In this document: piece after piece, positions 6,717 through 8,288 of the stretch | Numbering within the stretch: position 1 is the first letter of the stretch | How the letters are laid out: every line of letters begins with the position of its first letter | NCBI GenBank assembly: GCA_031272005.1 | Contig: JAISUQ010000089.1 | Span: 1 to 8,288 of the forward strand | DNA length: 8,288 bases | Reading direction: 5' to 3' | DNA from: Coriobacteriales bacterium | GTDB lineage: Bacteria; Actinomycetota; Coriobacteriia; Coriobacteriales; UBA8131 | The notes under the pieces: generated by a model | Database searches by the model: none | What the model was told of the DNA's origin: nothing | What the model saw: only the letters and a program-made list of their open reading frames with translations | Translations under genes and position numbers: made by a program

Positions 6717-7295
6717 ATGCAATACGCAATAGTTACCGAATGCAACAAATGCGTGTCCTGCTTTGCCTGCTCAGTGGCCTGCAAAGTGGAGAACAACCCG
6801 CCTTTGGGCAACCACTGGACGAAGATTCTGCGCGTTGGGCCATACCCCATCAATGAGGGCGATGTCTTCCCCAACGTGGAGATGTACTTCCTGCCGGTCA
6901 AGTGCCAGCACTGCCGTCAGCCGGAATGCGTCTCAGTCTGCCCCACCGGCGCCTCGCAGAAGACCGAGGACGGCACGGTGCAGATCAACAAGGAGATGTG
7001 CATCGGCTGCCAGTTCTGCGTCATGGCCTGCCCCTACGGCGTGCGCTATCTGAACGTGGAGCAGAAAGTCGTGGAGAAGTGCACCATGTGCCAGCAGCTG
7101 ATTGTGGCTGGCGGGCAACCGGAGTGCGTCAGTGCCTGCACCGGCAGCGCTCTGCACTTCGGCGATCTGGACGACCCGTCCAGCGAGGTCTCCCAGATGG
7201 TCGCCGCCGCTGGCGAGAAGGTCCATCATCTGCCGGACGTCGGCAACGACCCGGCCAGCGTCTATATCCTCGACAAGCAGAAGTGGAGGCTGTAA
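6717..7295 (+). CDS. DmsB-type four-cluster [4Fe-4S] electron-transfer subunit
   Basis: A 192-residue ferredoxin-like subunit that carries electrons between the membrane anchor and the catalytic subunit. Four cysteine groups are visible: Cys12/15/18/22, Cys63/66/71/75, Cys95/98/101/105 and Cys122/125/137/141. These match the four [4Fe-4S] clusters of DmsB, NrfC and PhsB-type proteins. An extra Cys9 extends the first group to CNKCVSCFAC. It has no signal peptide, so it would be exported with the Tat-signal subunit, as known for this family. The ATG lies 2 nt after the catalytic gene stop, with GGGAGG at 6701-6706 inside that gene's last codons, which implies translational coupling. Length is slightly below DmsB (~205). 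Confidence 0.93.
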   Translation: MQYAIVTECNKCVSCFACSVACKVENNPPLGNHWTKILRVGPYPINEGDVFPNVEMYFLPVKCQHCRQPECVSVCPTGASQKTEDGTVQINKEMCIGCQFCVMACPYGVRYLNVEQKVVEKCTMCQQLIVAGGQPECVSACTGSALHFGDLDDPSSEVSQMVAAAGEKVHHLPDVGNDPASVYILDKQKWRL

Positions 7296-7298
7296 ACC

Positions 7299-8186
7299 AT
7301 GGAACTGCAATGGCCTTTGATAATCTTTACCACCTTTATCTGCCTGGCGGCCGGCACCATCGCCACTGTCGCCCTGGCTACCTTGAAGCAAGCTGACTCC
7401 GGCCTGGAGTTCAAGGGGGCAATTGTCTCCCTGGCGGCTCTGGTCATCGGCGGTCTGGCCTCGGTGCTGCACCTCCAGACCCCATCGCGTTACTTCGGGC
7501 AGTTCGGCAATATCTCCTCCGGAATCAACCAGGAGATTGCCGCCATGGGGCTGCTGGGCATCGTGGTCATCATCTACCTGGTACAGCTGCAGCGCTCCGG
7601 CAAAGCGGCGTCGGCCGTCAAGGTCCTGGCTGCCCTGCTGGCCGTGGTGCTGGTGCTGGTGATGAGCCACTCCTACATGATGCCCTCCATCCCGGCCTGG
7701 GACACCCTGCTGCTGCCGCTGTACTACCTGCTGAATGCCGCAGCGCTGGGCCTGCTGGTGACCAAACTGCTCCAGCTGACCGGTAAACCTGGAGATAAGG
7801 CTGTCAACCTGGGCTCCTGGCCGCTGATCGCCCTGGTCGTCTTTGCGGCTGGCGTGGTGGCCTATGCTGCCTACATCGCCACGCTGTCCGGCGCCAACTA
7901 CTCCGCGGTGCTGCACTCCGACATCAGCACGGTGCCGCCGGTCGATCCGGCCAGCATCGGCTCGCGCCTGTTCTCGGGCGATCTGGCTGGTATCTTCTGG
8001 GGCGGCGTGGTCGTGGTCGGCCTGGCTGCACCGATTGTCTGCGCACTGGTGGGCCGCAAGCCTGCCGAAGGCAAGTCCTCGCTGGCTGTTGGAGCCGTAA
8101 CCTGCGGCATCCTGTTGTTGCTGGTGGGCAACGTGGCCTTCCGCGCATTGCTTTACTTCGCCGGTTCCTCGGTGTTCATCTACTAG
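7299..8186 (+). CDS. DmsC-type membrane anchor subunit
   Basis: A 295-residue integral membrane protein with about eight helices, near residues 6-29, 40-58, 80-97, 107-127, 134-156, 173-193, 228-251 and 263-286. Length and layout fit the DmsC family, which anchors the complex and oxidises menaquinol. Family-like spots are LHLQTPSRYF at 57-66 followed by NQEI, the loop SHSYMMPSIPAW at 123-134 and FRALLYFAG near the C-terminus. NrfD-type anchors are the alternative, but the short length and these motifs favour DmsC. The ATG lies 3 nt after the iron-sulfur gene stop, with GGAGG 9 nt upstream, so it closes the operon core. Confidence 0.9.
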   Translation: MELQWPLIIFTTFICLAAGTIATVALATLKQADSGLEFKGAIVSLAALVIGGLASVLHLQTPSRYFGQFGNISSGINQEIAAMGLLGIVVIIYLVQLQRSGKAASAVKVLAALLAVVLVLVMSHSYMMPSIPAWDTLLLPLYYLLNAAALGLLVTKLLQLTGKPGDKAVNLGSWPLIALVVFAAGVVAYAAYIATLSGANYSAVLHSDISTVPPVDPASIGSRLFSGDLAGIFWGGVVVVGLAAPIVCALVGRKPAEGKSSLAVGAVTCGILLLLVGNVAFRALLYFAGSSVFIY

Positions 8187-8201
8187 TCTGACTCGCCGAA
8201 C

Positions 8202-8250
8202 TACGGCACCCGTCTGTCCTGGCCTCAGCGCCCGGGCAGCGGGTGCCGTA
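8202..8250 (+). repeat. Long hairpin between the anchor gene and the next gene
   Basis: TACGGCACCCG (8202-8212) and CGGGTGCCGTA (8240-8250) are perfect 11-bp inverted copies. After a one-base bulge the stem continues with CTGTCC (8214-8219) against GGGCAG (8234-8239), and perhaps GGC against GCC at the tip. No T-run follows, so it is not a classical intrinsic terminator. It may set the relative mRNA level of the operon core and the downstream gene, or partly terminate. Confidence 0.6.
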
Positions 8251-8276
8251 AGCGAGCATGATCTGAGGATATTGCA

Positions 8277-8288
8277 ATGACAGAAACT
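8277..8288 (+). CDS. Start of a downstream gene (first four codons)
   Basis: ATG at 8277 has GAGG at 8265-8268, 8 nt upstream, and reads Met-Thr-Glu-Thr to the window edge. It lies 90 nt after the anchor gene stop in the same direction, beyond the hairpin. A TorD/DmsD-type maturation chaperone often follows such operons, but nothing in four codons shows this. Confidence 0.5.

Noticed and set aside
6933..7916. 327-codon minus-strand frame across the iron-sulfur and anchor genes
   Set aside because: It spans two well-supported plus-strand genes, has a Gln/His/Gly-rich shadow composition and shows no domain.
1..8288. CRISPR array, tRNA, rRNA or insertion sequence
   Set aside because: No regularly spaced repeats, no tRNA-like cloverleaf noticed by eye, and no transposase frame or terminal inverted repeats, including at the 1624-1641 junction.

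Overview
The window looks like an accessory locus from a high-GC anaerobe of the Eggerthellaceae type (Actinomycetota, Coriobacteriia). This is inferred from gene content, not from a marker gene. The indicators are a Tat-exported molybdopterin enzyme with its own ferredoxin-type and DmsC-type partners, plus two different membrane proteins resembling the N-terminal sensor half of the membrane-bound LuxR-family regulators that are abundant in that family.

Left part (1-2344): on the minus strand there is a membrane regulator whose 3' part lies outside the window (1-896). A non-coding stretch with several short repeats follows (897-1293). Next, on the plus strand, is a 39-codon small ORF with a strong ribosome binding site (1294-1413), then the first ~65 codons of an MFS transporter (1435-1641). 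The MFS start runs directly into the 5' half of a second, convergent LuxR-type membrane regulator (minus, down from 2179). Both reading frames collapse at about 1625-1640, as expected if an internal deletion removed the 3' ends of two convergent genes.

Right part (2345-8288): a LysR-family regulator (minus, 2345-3283) is divergent from a tight three-gene operon. The operon encodes a 1085-residue Tat-signal molybdopterin oxidoreductase (3457-6714), a 192-residue four-cluster iron-sulfur protein (6717-7295) and a 295-residue DmsC-type membrane anchor (7299-8186). The gaps between them are 2 and 3 nt. The 173-nt divergent region holds a good LysR box, a second half-matching dyad 21 bp away, a TATAAA -10 element and a perfect 8-bp inverted repeat in the leader. 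After the anchor gene come a long hairpin and the first four codons of another gene.

Likely working model: the LysR protein senses a substrate and switches on the operon. The DmsC-type subunit takes electrons from menaquinol, the iron-sulfur protein relays them, and the catalytic subunit reduces an external acceptor outside the membrane. From memory, its N-terminal pattern resembles the catechol dehydroxylase / acetylene hydratase / transhydroxylase branch more than classical DMSO reductase. The substrate cannot be read from the sequence.
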